The notes under the pieces: model-generated
Seen by the model: the letters and a program-made list of their open reading frames with translations, nothing else
What the model was told of the DNA's origin: nothing
The model's database searches: none
DNA from: Liolophura sinensis
Taxonomy: Eukaryota > Mollusca > Polyplacophora > Chitonida > Chitonidae
Direction of reading: 5' to 3'
Length of the DNA stretch: 64,000 nt
Assembly: GCF_032854445.1 (NCBI RefSeq)
Contig: NW_027018104.1
Coordinates: 16,942 to 80,941 of the forward strand
In this document: positions 12,301 through 25,695 of the stretch, one piece after another
Position numbering within the stretch: position 1 is the stretch's first letter
Layout of the letters: every line of letters begins with the position of its first letter
Translations under genes and position numbers: made by a program

Positions 12301-13747
12301 GGTTTTTCTACATGTAGATAAAGACATTGAGTTTGTCTTCGACTTAAGAGTAAGACATTTGCTGGGTGAGTTAAATGGGCTTGGCCCAAAGATTTGACGT
12401 CGTCTGGGCTACCGAAGGGCACATAACTTATAATGAAATGTTGAATATAGTAATGACCAGTCGCGATTGTACATAGTTAATGTAGCCGATTTCAATTAGC
12501 AAAAAGACCAGGCAAAAATCCAAAAGTGGAAAAACTGTTCCAATGCTGCTGGTAAGAGGCTAATCCGACGTATTTTGTGACGAGAAATCGAATGGTGGAA
12601 ACCGCGTTGCTCTCCGACCAATACTTTTGGCTGTAGCCACAAGTGAATAATCAATGATGTCAAGATCACGTGCCCAGCAACGGCTCTTACTCCATGGAAA
12701 CCAAGGAAATTTGCAATTTTTCAACAGCTGGAGATGCCTGGCCCAATTGCGCATCCTTTGGCACCTTATTGATGTGGGTCAGTGTTCAATTGTACTTTTT
12801 ACAGCGGATTGTATCAAGTACCTTGTGTTTTTTTTATATACAAATGGTGTGGTTTTTCTACATGTAGATAAAGACATTGAGTTTGTCTTCGACTTAGAAG
12901 TAAGACATTTGCTGGGTGAGTTAAATGGGCTTGGCCCAAAGATTTGACGTCGTCTGGGCTACCGAAGGGCACATAACTTATAATGAAAAGTTGAATATAG
13001 TAATGACCAGTAGCGATTGTACATAGTTAATGTAGCCGATTTCAATTCGCAAAAAGACCAGGCAAAAATCCAAAAGTGGAAAAACTGTTCCAATGCTGCT
13101 GGTAAGAGGCTAATCCGACGTATTTTGTGACGAGAAATCGATTGGTGCAAACCGCGTTGCTCTCCAACCAATACTTTTAGCTGTAGCCACAAATGAATAA
13201 TCAATGATGTCAAGATCACGTGCCCAGCAACGGCTCTTACTCCATGGAAACCAAGGAAATTTGCAATTTTTCAACAGCTGGAGATGCCTGGCCCAATTGC
13301 GCATCCTTTGGCACCTTATTGATGTGGGTCAGTGTTCAATTGTACTTTTTACAGCGGATTGTATCAAGTACCTTTTGTTTTTTTTATATACAAATGGTGT
13401 GGTTTTTCTACATGTAGATAAAGACATTGAGTTTGTCTTCGACTTAGAAGTAAGACATTTGCTGGGTGAGTTAAATGGGCTTGGCCCAAAGATTTGACGT
13501 CGTCTGGGCTACCGAAGGGCACATAACTTATAATGAAAAGTAGAATATAGTAATGACCAGTCGCAATTGTACATAGCTAATGTACCCGATTTCAATAAGC
13601 AAAAAGACCAGGCAAAAATCCAAAAGTGGAAAAACTGTTCCAATGCTGCTGGTAAGAGGCTAATCCGACGTATTTTGTGACGAGAAATCGAATGGTGCAA
13701 ACCGCGTTGCTCTCCGACCAATACTTTTGGCTGTAGCCACAAATGAA
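9348..13747. repeat. Higher-order block H1, copy 2 (U18-U25)
   Basis: Matches 1,649-6,047 unit for unit with about a dozen differences noticed over 4.4 kb. Private changes include TGTAACC at the end of U18 (near 9,890), GATGCTAATCC at the end of U20 (near 10,906), and CAGTAGCGATTG plus CTTTTAGCTG in U24. The match stops at the next unit: U26 (13,748) has two extra T in GGCTCTTTTACTCC near 13,787, lacks the GAAGATG of U12, and carries GAGATATCG. Confidence 0.93.
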
Positions 13748-16700
13748 TAATCAATGATGTCAAGATCACGTGCCCAGCAACGGCTCTTTTACTCCATGGA
13801 AACCAAGGAAATTTGCAATTTTTCAACAGCTGGAGATGCCTGGCCCAATTGCGCATCCTTTGGCACCTTATTGATGTGGGTCAGTGTTCAATTGTACTTT
13901 TTACAGCGGATTGTATCAAGTACCTTTTGTTTTTTTTATATACAAATGGTGTGGTTTTTCTACATGTAGATAAAGACATTGAGTTTGTCTTCGACTTAGA
14001 AGTAAGACATTTGTTGGGTGAGTTAAATGGGCTTGGCCCAAAGATTTGACGTCGTCTGGGCTACCGAAGGGCACATAACTTATAATGAAAAGTTGAATAT
14101 AGTAATGACCAGTCGCGATTGTACATAGTTAATGTAGCCGATTTCAATTAACAAAAAGACCAGGCAAAAATCCAAAAGTGGAAAAACTGTTCCAATGCTG
14201 CTGGTAAGAGGCTAATCCGACGTATTTTGTGACGAGATATCGAATGGTGCAAACCGCGTTGCTCTCCGACCAATACTTTTGGCTGTAGCCACAAATGAAT
14301 AATCAATGATGTCAAGATCACGTGCCCAGCAACGGCTCTTACTCCATGGAAACCAAGGAAATTTGCAAGTTTTCAACAGCTGGAGATGCCTGGCCCAATT
14401 GCGCATCTTTCGGAACCTTATTGATTTGGGTCAGTGTTCAATTGTACTTTTTACAGCGGACTGTGTCATGTACCTTGTGTTTTTTTTTATATACAAATGG
14501 TGTGGTTTTTCTACATGTAGATAAAGACATTGAGTTTGTCTTCGACTTAGAAGTAAGACATTTGCTGGGTGAGTTAAATGGGCTTGGCCCAAAGATTTGA
14601 CGTCGTCTGGGCTACCGAAGGGCACATAACTTATAATGAAAAGTTGAATATAGTAATGACCAGTAGCGATTGTACATAGTTAATGTAGCAGATTTCAATT
14701 CGCAAAAAGACCAGGCAAAAATCCAAAAGTAGAAAAACTGTTCCAATGCTGTTGGTAAGATGCTAATCCGACGTATTTTGTGACGAGAAATCGAATGGTG
14801 CAAACCGCGTTGCTCTCCGACCAATACTTTTGGCTGTAGCCACAAATGAATAATCAATGATGTCAAGATCACGTGCCCAGCAACGGCTCTTACTCCATGG
14901 AAACCAAGGAAATTTGCAATTTTTCAACAGCTGGAGATGCCTGGCCCAATTGCGCATCCTTTGGCACCTTATTGATGTGGGTCAGTGTTCAATTGTACTT
15001 TTTACAGCGGATTGTATCAAGTACCTTTTGTTTTTTTTATATACAAATGGTGTGGTTTTTCTACATGTAGATAAAGACATTGAGTTTGTCTTCGACTTAG
15101 AAGTAAGACATTTGTTGGGTGAGTTAAATGGGCTTGGCCCAAAGATTTGACGTCGTCTGGGCTACCGAAGGGCACATAACTTATAATGAAAAGTTGAATA
15201 TAGTAATGACCAGTCGCGATTGTACATAGTTAATGTAGCCGATTTCAATTCGCAAAAAGACCAGGCAAAAATCCAAAAGTAGAAAAACTGTTCCAATGCT
15301 GCTGGTAAGAGGCTAATCCGACGTATTTTGTGACGAGAAATCGAATGGTGCAAACCGCGTTGCTCTCCGACCAATACTTTTGGCTGTAGCCACAAATGAA
15401 TAATCAATGATGTCAAGATCACGTGCCCAGCAACGGCTCTTACTCCATGGAAACCAAGGAAATTTGCAATTTTTCAACAGCTGGAGATGCCTGGCCCAAT
15501 TGCGCATCCTTTGGCACCTTATTGATGTGGGTCAGTGTTCAATTGTACTTTTTACAGCGGATTGTATCAAGTACCTTTTGTTTTTTTTATATACAAATGG
15601 TGTGGTTTTTCTACATGTAGATAAAGACATTGAGTTTGTCTTCGACTTAGAAGTAAGACATTTGTTGGGTGAGTTAAATGGGCTTGGCCCAAAGATTTGA
15701 CGTCGTCTGGGCTACCGAAGGGCACATAACTTATAATGAAAAGTTGAATATAGTAATGACCAGTCGCGATTGTACATAGTTAATGTAGCCGATTTCAATT
15801 AACAAAAAGACCAGGCAAAAATCCAAAAGTGGAAAAACTGTTCCAATGCTGCTGGTAAGAGGCTAATCCGACGTATTTTGTGACGAGATATCGAATGGTG
15901 CAAACCGCGTTGCTCTCCGACCAATACTTTTGGCTGTAGCCACAAATGAATAATCAATGATGTCAAGATCACGTGCCCAGCAACGGCTCTTACTCCATGG
16001 AAACCAAGGAAATTTGCAATTTTTCAACAGCTGGAGATGCCTGGCCCAATTGCGCATCCTTTGGCACCTTATTGATGTGGGTCAGTGTTCAATTGTACTT
16101 TTTACAGCGGATTGTATCAAGTACCTTGTGTTTTTTTTATATACAAATGGTGTGGTTTTTCTACATGTAGATAAAGACATTGAGTTTGTCTTCGACTTAG
16201 AAGTAAGACATTTGCTGGGTGAGTTAAATGGGCTTGGCCCAAAGATTTGACGTCGTCTGGGCTACCGAAGGGCACATAACTTATAATGAAAAGTTGAATA
16301 TAGTAATGACCAGTCGCGATTGTACATAGTTAATGTAGCCGATTTCAATTCGCAAAAAGACCAGGCAAAAATCCAAAAGTAGAAAAACTGTTCCAATGCT
16401 GCTGGTAAGAGGCTAATCCGACGTATTTTGTGACGAGAAATCGAATGGTGCAAACCGCGTTGCTCTGCGACCAATACTTTTGGCTGTAGCCACAAATGAA
16501 TAATCAATGATGTCAAGATCACGTGCCCAGCAACGGCTCTTACTCCATGGAAACCAAGGAAATTTGCAATTTTTCAACAGCTGGAGATGCCTGGCCCAAT
16601 TGCGCATCCTTTGGCACCTTATTGATGTGGGTCAGTGTTCAATTGTACTTTTTACAGCGGATTGTATCAAGTACCTTGTGTTTTTTTTATATACAAATGG

Positions 16701-17295
16701 TGTGGTTTTTCTACATGTAGATAAAGACATTGAGTTTGTCTTCGACTTAGAAGTAAGACATTTGCTGGGTGAGTTAAATGGGCTTGGCCCAAAGATTTGA
16801 CGTCGTCTGGGCTACCGAAGGGCACATAACTTATAATGAAAAGTTGAATATAGTAATGACCAGTCGCGATTGTACATAGTTAATGTAGCCGATTTCAATT
16901 CGCAAAAAGACCAGGCAAAAATCCAAAAGTAGAAAAACTGTTCCAATGCTGCTGGTAAGAGGCTAATCCGACGTATTTTGTGACGAGAAATCGAATGGTG
17001 CAAACCGCGTTGCTCTGCGACCAATACTTTTGGCTGTAGCCACAAATGAATAATCAATGATGTCAAGATCACGTGCCCAGCAACGGCTCTTACTCCATGG
17101 AAACCAAGGAAATTTGCAATTTTTCAACAGCTGGAGATGCCTGGCCCAATTGCGCATCCTTTGGCACCTTATTGATGTGGGTCAGTGTTCAATTGTACTT
17201 TTTACAGCGGATTGTATCAAGTACCTTGTGTTTTTTTTATATACAAATGGTGTGGTTTTTCTACATGTAGATAAAGACATTGAGTTTGTCTTCGA
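13748..17295. repeat. Higher-order block H2, copy 1 (U26 to mid-U32)
   Basis: Recurs at 18,151-21,696 with an offset of 4,401-4,403 bases (8 units). Shared fingerprints: CAATTAAC with GAGATATCG (U26), CAAGTTTTC with TTTCGGAACC and CGGACTGTGTCATG (U27), CAGTAGCG with GATGCTAATCC (end of U27), CTTTTG (U28, U29), and CTCTGCGACC (U30, U31). The match ends inside U32, where this copy reads TTCGACTTA and the other TTCGATTTA. Confidence 0.9.
14300..14850. repeat. U27: C-type/A-type hybrid unit
   Basis: The first ~100 bases are A-like (GTGCCCAGC and CCAAGG, plus CAAGTTTTC). TTTCGGAACC and CGGACTGTGTCATG then match the C-type units U3 (1,099), U6 (2,749) and U20 (10,447), and the rest is A-like again with TTGCTGGG. 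It has a 9-T tract and a private TTGATTTGGG near 14,421. U35 (18,701) is its H2 copy without that last change. A short conversion tract explains it best. Confidence 0.75.
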
Positions 17296-18150
17296 CTTAG
17301 AAGTAAGACATTTGCTGGGTGAGTTAAATGGGCTTGGCCCAAAGATTTGACGTCGTCTGGGCTACCGAAGGGCACATAACTTATAATGAAATGTTGAATA
17401 TAGTAATGACCAGTCGCGATTGTACATAGTTAATGTAGCCGATTTAAATTAGCAAAAAGACCAGGCAAAAATCCAAAAGTGGAAAAACTGTTCCAATGCT
17501 GCTGGTAAGAGGATAATCCGACGTATTTTGTGACGAGAAATCGAATGGTGCAAACCGCGTTGCTCTCCGACCAATACTTTTGGCTGTAGCCACAAATGAA
17601 TAATCAATGATGTCAAGATCACGTGCCCAGCAACGGCTCTTACTCCATGGAAACCAAGGAAATTTGCAATTTTTCAACAGCTGGAGATGCCTGGCCCAAT
17701 TGCGCATCCTTTGGCACCTTATTGATGTGGGTCAGTGTTCAATTGTACTTTTTACAGCGGATTGTATCAAGTACCTTGTGTTTTTTTTATATACAAATGG
17801 TGTTTTTTTTCTACATGTAGATAAAGACATTGAGTTTGTCTTCGACTTAGAAGTAAGACATTTGCTGGGTGAGTTAAATGGGCTTGGCCCAAAGATTTGA
17901 CGTCGTCTGGGCTACCGAAGGGCACATAACTTATAATGAAAAGTTGAATATAGTAATGACCAGTCGCGATTGTACATAGTTAATGTAGCCGATTTCAATT
18001 CGCAAAAAGACTAGGCAAAAATCCAAAAGTAGAAAAACTGTTCCAATGCTGCTGGTAAGAGGCTAATCCGACGTATTTTGTGACGAGAAATCGAATGGTG
18101 CAAACCGCGTTGCTCTCCGACCAATACTTTTGGCTGTAGCCACAAATGAA
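17296..18150. repeat. Second half of U32 and U33, between the H2 copies
   Basis: The rest of U32 has GAAATGTTG, AAATTAGC and GGATAATCC, the same module as U15, U60, U62, U68, U74 and U87. U33 has GG changed to TT in TGGTGTTTTTTTTC near 17,803 and GACTAGGC near 18,010, the latter a marker shared with U64, U76 and U92. Confidence 0.8.
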
Positions 18151-21100
18151 TAATCAATGATGTCAAGATCACGTGCCCAGCAACGGCTCTTACTCCATGG
18201 AAACCAAGGAAATTTGCAATTTTTTAACAGCTGGAGATGCCTGGCCCAATTGCGCATCCTTTGGCACCTTATTGATGTGGGTCAGTGTTCAATTGTACTT
18301 TTTACAGCGGATTGTATCAAGTACCTTTTGTTTTTTTTATATACAAATGGTGTGGTTTTTCTACATGTAGATAAAGACATTGAGTTTGTCTTCGACTTAG
18401 AAGTAAGACATTTGTTGGGTGAGTTAAATGGGCTTGGCCCAAAGATTTGACGTCGTCTGGGCTACCGAAGGGCACATAACTTATAATGAAAAGTTGAATA
18501 TAGTAATGACCAGTCGCGATTGTACATAGTTAATGTAGCCGATTTCAATTAACAAAAAGACCAGGCAAAAATCCAAAAGTGGAAAAACTGTTCCAATGCT
18601 GCTGGTAAGAGGCTAATCCGACGTATTTTGTGACGAGATATCGAATGGTGCAAACCGCGTTGCTCTCCGACCAATACTTTTGGCTGTAGCCACAAATGAA
18701 TAATCAATGATGTCAAGATCACGTGCCCAGCAACGGCTCTTACTCCATGGAAACCAAGGAAATTTGCAAGTTTTCAACAGCTGGAGATGCCTGGCCCAAT
18801 TGCGCATCTTTCGGAACCTTATTGATGTGGGTCAGTGTTCAATTGTACTTTTTACAGCGGACTGTGTCATGTACCTTGTGTTTTTTTTTATATACAAATG
18901 GTGTGGTTTTTCTACATGTAGATAAAGACATTGAGTTTGTCTTCGACTTAGAAGTAAGACATTTGCTGGGTGAGTTAAATGGGCTTGGCCCAAAGATTTG
19001 ACGTCGTCTGGGCTACCGAAGGGCACATAACTTATAATGAAAAGTTGAATATAGTAATGACCAGTAGCGATTGTACATAGTTAATGTAGCCGATTTCAAT
19101 TCGCAAAAAGACCAGGCAAAAATCCAAAAGTAGAAAAACTGTTCCAATGCTGTTGGTAAGATGCTAATCCGACGTATTTTGTGACGAGAAATCGAATGGT
19201 GCAAACCGCGTTGCTCTCCGACCAATACTTTTGGCTGTAGCCACAAATGAATAATCAATGATGTCAAGATCACGTGCCCAGCAACGGCTCTTACTCCATG
19301 GAAACCAAGGAAATTTGCAATTTTTCAACAGCTGGAGATGCCTGGCCCAATTGCGCATCCTTTGGCACCTTATTGATGTGGGTCAGTGTTCAATTGTACT
19401 TTTTACAGCGGATTGTATCAAGTACCTTTTGTTTTTTTTATATACAAATGGTGTGGTTTTTCTACATGTAGATAAAGACATTGAGTTTGTCTTCGACTTA
19501 GAAGTAAGACATTTGTTGGGTGAGTTAAATGGGCTTGGCCCAAAGATTTGACGTCGTCTGGGCTACCGAAGGGCACATAACTTATAATGAAAAGTTGAAT
19601 ATAGTAATGACCAGTCGCGATTGTACATAGTTAATGTAGCCGATTTCAATTCGCAAAAAGACCAGGCAAAAATCCAAAAGTAGAAAAACTGTTCCAATGC
19701 TGCTGGTAAGAGGCTAATCCGACGTATTTTGTGACGAGAAATCGAATGGTGCAAACCGCGTTGCTCTCCGACCAATACTTTTGGCTGTAGCCACAAATGA
19801 ATAATCAATGATGTCAAGATCACGTGCCCAGCAACGGCTCTTACTCCATGGAAACCAAGGAAATTTGCAATTTTTCAACAGCTGGAGATGCCTGGCCCAA
19901 TTGCGCATCCTTTGGCACCTTATTGATGTGGGTCAGTGTTCAATTGTACTTTTTACAGCGGATTGTATCAAGTACCTTTTGTTTTTTTTATATACAAATG
20001 GTGTGGTTTTTCTACATGTAGATAAAGACATTGAGTTTGTCTTCGACTTAGAAGTAAGACATTTGTTGGGTGAGTTAAATGGGCTTGGCCCAAAGATTTG
20101 ACGTCGTCTGGGCTACCGAAGGGCACATAACTTATAATGAAAAGTTGAATATAGTAATGACCAGTCGCGATTGTACATAGTTAATGTAGCCGATTTCAAT
20201 TAACAAAAAGACCAGGCAAAAATCCAAAAGTGGAAAAACTGTTCCAATGCTGCTGGTAAGAGGCTAATCCGACGTATTTTGTGACGAGATATCGAATGGT
20301 GCAAACCGCGTTGCTCTCCGACCAATACTTTTGGCTGTAGCCACAAATGAATAATCAATGATGTCAAGATCACGTGCCCAGCAACGGCTCTTACTCCATG
20401 GAAACCAAGGAAATTTGCAATTTTTCAACAGCTGGAGATGCCTGGCCCAATTGCGCATCCTTTGGCACCTTATTGATGTGGGTCAGTGTTCAATTGTACT
20501 TTTTACAGCGGATTGTATCAAGTACCTTGTGTTTTTTTTATATACAAATGGTGTGGTTTTTCTACATGTAGATAAAGACATTGAGTTTGTCTTCGACTTA
20601 GAAGTAAGACATTTGCTGGGTGAGTTAAATGGGCTTGGCCCAAAGATTTGACGTCGTCTGGGCTACCGAAGGGCACATAACTTATAATGAAAAGTTGAAT
20701 ATAGTAATGACCAGTCGCGATTGTACATAGTTAATGTAGCCGATTTCAATTCGCAAAAAGACCAGGCAAAAATCCAAAAGTAGAAAAACTGTTCCAATGC
20801 TGCTGGTAAGAGGCTAATCCGACGTATTTTGTGACGAGAAATCGAATGGTGCAAACCGCGTTGCTCTGCGACCAATACTTTTGGCTGTAGCCACAAATGA
20901 ATAATCAATGATGTCAAGATCACGTGCCCAGCAACGGCTCTTACTCCATGGAAACCAAGGAAATTTGCAATTTTTCAACAGCTGGAGATGCCTGGCCCAA
21001 TTGCGCATCCTTTGGCACCTTATTGATGTGGGTCAGTGTTCAATTGTACTTTTTACAGCGGATTGTATCAAGTACCTTGTGTTTTTTTTATATACAAATG

Positions 21101-21696
21101 GTGTGGTTTTTCTACATGTAGATAAAGACATTGAGTTTGTCTTCGACTTAGAAGTAAGACATTTGCTGGGTGAGTTAAATGGGCTTGGCCCAAAGATTTG
21201 ACGTCGTCTGGGCTACCGAAGGGCACATAACTTATAATGAAAAGTTGAATATAGTAATGACCAGTCGCGATTGTACATAGTTAATGTAGCCGATTTCAAT
21301 TCGCAAAAAGACCTGGCAAAAATCCAAAAGTAGAAAAACTGTTCCAATGCTGCTGGTAAGAGGCTAATCCGACGTATTTTGTGACGAGAAATCGAATGGT
21401 GCAAACCGCGTTGCTCTGCGACCAATACTTTTGGCTGTAGCCACAAATGAATAATCAATGATGTCAAGATCACGTGCCCAGCAACGGCTCTTACTCCATG
21501 GAAACCAAGGAAATTTGCAATTTTTCAACAGCTGGAGATGCCTGGCCCAATTGCGCATCCTTTGGCACCTTATTGATGTGGGTCAGTGTTCAATTGTACT
21601 TTTTACAGCGGATTGTATCAAGTACCTTGTGTTTTTTTTATATACAAATGGTGTGGTTTTTCTACATGTAGATAAAGACATTGAGTTTGTCTTCGA
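18151..21696. repeat. Higher-order block H2, copy 2 (U34 to mid-U40)
   Basis: Copy of 13,748-17,295. Private differences include CAATTTTTTAAC (near 18,222), GATTTCAATT preceded by TAGCC where copy 1 has TAGCA (near 19,090 against 14,690), and GACCTGGC (near 21,312). Part of it (U36-U37) recurs again at 24,596-25,695. Confidence 0.9.
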
Positions 21697-23494
21697 TTTA
21701 GAAGTAAGACATTTGTTGGGTGAGTTAAATGGGCTTGGCCCAAAGATTTGACGTCGTCTGGGCTACCGAAGGGCACATAACTTATAATGAAAAGTTGAAT
21801 ATAGTAATGACCAGTAGCGATTGTACATAGTTAATGTAGCCGATTTCAATTCGCAAAAAGACCAGGCAAAAATCCAAAAGTAGAAAAACTGTTCCAATGC
21901 TGTTGGTAAGAGGCTAATCCGACGTATTTTGTGACGAGATATCGAATGGTGCAAACCGCGTTGCTCTCCGACCTCTTACTCCATGGAAACCAAGGAAATT
22001 TGCAATTTTTCAACAGCTGGAGATGCCTGGCCCAATTGCGCATCCTTTGGCACCTTATTGATGTGGGTCAGTGTTCAATTGTACTTTTTACAGCGGATTG
22101 TATCAAGTACCTTTTGTTTTTTTTATGCTTGGCCCAAAGATTTGACGTCGTCTGGGCTACCGAAGGGCACATAACTTATAATGAAAAGTTGAATATAGTA
22201 ATGACCAGTCGCGATTGTACATAGTTAATGTAGCCGATTTCAATTAACAAAAAGACCAGGCAAAAATCCAAAAGTGGAAAAACTGTTCCAATGCTGCTGG
22301 TAAGAGGCTAATCCGACGTATTTTGTGACGAGAAATCGAATGGTGCAAACCGCGTTGCTCTCCGACCAATAATTTGGCTGTAGCCACAAATGAATAATCA
22401 ATGATGTCAAGATCACGTGCCCAGCAACGGCTCTTACTCCATGGAAACCAAGGAAATTTGCAATTTTTCAACAGCTGGAGATGCCTGGCCCAATTGCGCA
22501 TCCTTTGGCACCTTATTGATGTGGGTCAGTGTTCAATTGTACTTTTTACAGCGGATTGTATCAAGTACCTTGTGTTTTTTTTATATACAAATGGTGTGGT
22601 TTTTCTACATGTAGATAAAGACATTGAGTTTGTCTTCGACTTAGAAGTAAGACATTTGCTGGGTGAGTTAAATGGGCTTGGCCCAAAGATTTGACGTCGT
22701 CTGGGCTACCGAAGGGCACATAACTTATAATGAAAAGTTGAATATAGTAATGACCAGTCGCGATTGTACATAGTTAATGTAGCCGATTTCAATTCGCAAA
22801 AAGACCAGGCAAAAATCCAAAAGTAGAAAAACTGTTCCAATGCTGCTGGTAAGAGGCTAATCCGACGTATTTTGTGACGAGAAATCGAATGGTGCAAACC
22901 GCGTTGCTCTCTGACCAATACTTTTGGCTGTAGCCACAAATGAATAATCAATGATGTCAAGATCACGTGCCCAGCAACGGCTCTTACTCCATGGAAACCA
23001 AGGAAATATGCAATTTTTCAACAGCTGGAGATGCCTGGCCCAATTGCGCATCCTTTGGCACCTTATTGATGTGGGTCAGTGTTCAATTGTACTTTTTACA
23101 GCGGATTGTATCAAGTACCTTGTGTTTTTTTTATATACAAATGGTGTGGTTTTTCTACATGTAGATAAAGACATTGAGTTTGTCTTCGACTTAGAAGTAA
23201 GACATTTGTTGGGTGAGTTAAATGGGCTTGGCCCAAAGATTTGACGTCGTCTGGGCTACCGAAGGGCACATAACTTATAATGAAAAGTTGAATATAGTAA
23301 TGACCAGTCGCGATTGTACATAGTTAATGTAGCCGATTTCAATTCGCAAAAAGACCAGGCAAAAATCCAAAAGTAGAAAAATTGTTCCAATGCTGCTGGT
23401 AAGAGGCTAATCCGACGTATTTTGTGACGAGAAATCGAATGGTGCAAACCGCGTTGCTCTCCGACCAATACTTTTGGCTGTAGCCACAAATGAA
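21452..23494. repeat. Higher-order block H3, copy 1 (U40-U43)
   Basis: Order of markers: U40 with TTCGATTTA, CAGTAGCG, GCTGTTGG and GAGATATCG; truncated U41 with CAATTAAC; U42 with CTCTCTGACC; U43 with GGAAATATGC near 22,985 and AAAATTGTTCC. The same order recurs from 25,696 at an offset of exactly 4,244 bases, i.e. seven full units and one shortened unit. Confidence 0.9.
21974..22394. repeat. Doubly deleted satellite unit, copy 1 (U41)
   Basis: Two segments are missing compared with the consensus. At 21,973/21,974, CTCCGACC is joined to TCTTACTCC, removing about 65 bases that span the unit boundary. At 22,126/22,127, TTTTTTTTAT is joined to GCTTGGCCC, removing about 91 bases including the palindrome and the splice-donor-like site. 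U40 plus U41 together measure 943 bases; two full units would give 1,100, and the remaining single base is the AATAATTTGG variant at 22,368. Identical breakpoints recur at 26,218 and 29,361, so the deletions happened once and were then copied. Confidence 0.93.
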
Positions 23495-24044
23495 TAATCA
23501 ATGATGTCAAGATCACGTGCCCAGCAACGGCTCTTACTCCATGGAAACCAAGGAAATTTGCAATTTTTCAACAGCTGGAGATGCCTGGCCCAATTGCGCA
23601 TCCTTTGGCACCTTATTGATGTGGGTCAGTGTTCAATTGTACTTTTTACAGCGGATTGTATCAAGTACCTTGTGTTTTTTTTATATACAAATGGTGTGGT
23701 TTTTCTACATGTAGATAAAGACATTGAGTTTGTCTTCGACTTAGAAGTAAGACATTTGCTGGGTGAGTTAAATGGGCTTGGCCCAAAGATTTGACGTCGT
23801 CTGGGCTACCGAAGGGCACATAACTTATAATGAAAAGTTGAATATAGTAATGACCAGTCGCGATTGTACATAGTTAATGTAGCCGATTTCAATTCGCAAA
23901 AAGACCAGGCAAAAATCCAAAAGTGGAAAAACTGTTCCAATGCTGCTGGTAAGAGGATAATCCGACGTATTTTGTGACGAGAAATCGAATGGTGCAAACC
24001 GCGTTGCTCTCCGACCAATACTTTTGGCTGTAGCCACAAATGAA

Positions 24045-24595
24045 TAATCAATGATGTCAAGATCACGTGCCCAGCAACGGCTCTTACTCCATGGAAACCA
24101 AGGAAATTTGCAATTTTTCAACAGCTGGAGATGCCTGGCCCAATTGCGCATCCTTTGGCACCTTTTTGATGTGGGTCAGTGTTCAATTGTACTTTTTACA
24201 GCGGACTGTGTCATGTACCTTGTGTTTTTTTTTATATACAAATGGTGTGGTTTTTCTACATGTAGATAAAGACATTGAGTTTGTCTTCGACTTAGAAGTA
24301 AGACATTTGCTGGGTGAGTTAAATGGGCTTGGCCCAAAGATTTGACGTCGTCTGGGCTACCGAAGGGCACATAACTTATAATGAAAAGTTGAATATAGTA
24401 ATGACCAGTAGCGATTGTACATAGTTAATGTAGCCGATTTCAATTCGCAAAAAGACCAGGCAAAAATCCAAAAGTAGAAAAACTGTTCCAATGCTGTTGG
24501 TAAGATGCTAATCCGACGTATTTTGTGACGAGAAATCGAATGGTGCAAACCGCGTTGCTCTCCGACCAATACTTTTGGCTGTAGCCACAAATGAA
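24045..24595. repeat. U45: recombinant unit, A-type then C-type
   Basis: U45 keeps the A marker GCATCCTTTGGCACC but has CGGACTGTGTCATG from the C-type, a 9-T tract, CAGTAGCG and GATGCTAATCC. It resembles U27 and U35 with the left half exchanged; the breakpoint lies in the ~50 bases between 24,151 and 24,205. It also has CACCTTTTTG where other units read CACCTTATTG. Confidence 0.75.
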
Positions 24596-25695
24596 TAATC
24601 AATGATGTCAAGATCACGTGCCCAGCAACGGCTCTTACTCCATGGAAACCAAGGAAATTTGCAATTTTTCAACAGCTGGAGATGCCTGGCCCAATTGCGC
24701 ATCCTTTGGCACCTTATTGATGTGGGTCAGTGTTCAATTGTACTTTTTACAGCGGATTGTATCAAGTACCTTTTGTTTTTTTTATATACAAATGGTGTGG
24801 TTTTTCTACATGTAGATAAAGACATTGAGTTTGTCTTCGACTTAGAAGTAAGACATTTGTTGGGTGAGTTAAATGGGCTTGGCCCAAAGATTTGACGTCG
24901 TCTGGGCTACCGAAGGGCACATAACTTATAATGAAAAGTTGAATATAGTAATGACCAGTCGCGATTGTACATAGTTAATGTAGCCGATTTCAATTCGCAA
25001 AAAGACCTGGCAAAAATCCAAAAGTAGAAAAACTGTTCCAATGCTGCTGGTAAGAGGCTAATCCGACGTATTTTGTGACGAGAAATCGAATGGTGCAAAC
25101 CGCGTTGCTCTCCGACCAATACTTTTGGCTGTAGCCACAAATGAATAATCAATGATGTCAAGATCACGTGCCCAGCAACGGCTCTTACTCCATGGAAACC
25201 AAGGAAATTTGCAATTTTTCAACAGCTGGAGATGCCTGGCCCAATTGCGCATCCTTTGGCACCTTATTGATGTGGGTCAGTGTTCAATTGTACTTTTTAC
25301 AGCGGATTGTATCAAGTACCTTTTGTTTTTTTTATATACAAATGGTGTGGTTTTTCTACATGTAGATAAAGACATTGAGTTTGTCTTCGACTTAGAAGTA
25401 AGACATTTGTTGGGTGAGTTAAATGGGCTTGGCCCAAAGATTTGACGTCGTCTGGGCTACCGAAGGGCACATAACTTATAATGAAAAGTTGAATATAGTA
25501 ATGACCAGTCGCGATTGTACATAGTTAATGTAGCCGATTTCAATTAACAAAAAGACCAGGCAAAAATCCAAAAGTGGAAAAACTGTTCCAATGCTGCTGG
25601 TAAGAGGCTAATCCGACGTATGTTGTGACGAGAAATCGAATGGTGCAAACCGCGTTGCTCTCCGACCAATACTTTTGGCTGTAGCCACAAATGAA
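24596..25695. repeat. U46-U47, copies of U36-U37
   Basis: Matches 19,252-20,351 at an offset of 5,344 bases: CTTTTG before the T tract in both units, then CAATTAAC at the end of the second. The next units match H3 at offset 4,244. The 1,100-base difference equals two units, so relative to 19.2-23.5 kb this copy has lost the counterparts of U38 and U39. Private changes: GACCTGGC near 25,005 and GTATGTTGTGACG near 25,620. Confidence 0.82.

Noticed and set aside
13780-13800. Two extra T in U26 (GGCTCTTTTACTCC) as an insertion of interest
   Set aside because: It is a simple two-base slippage in a pyrimidine run, private to one unit.
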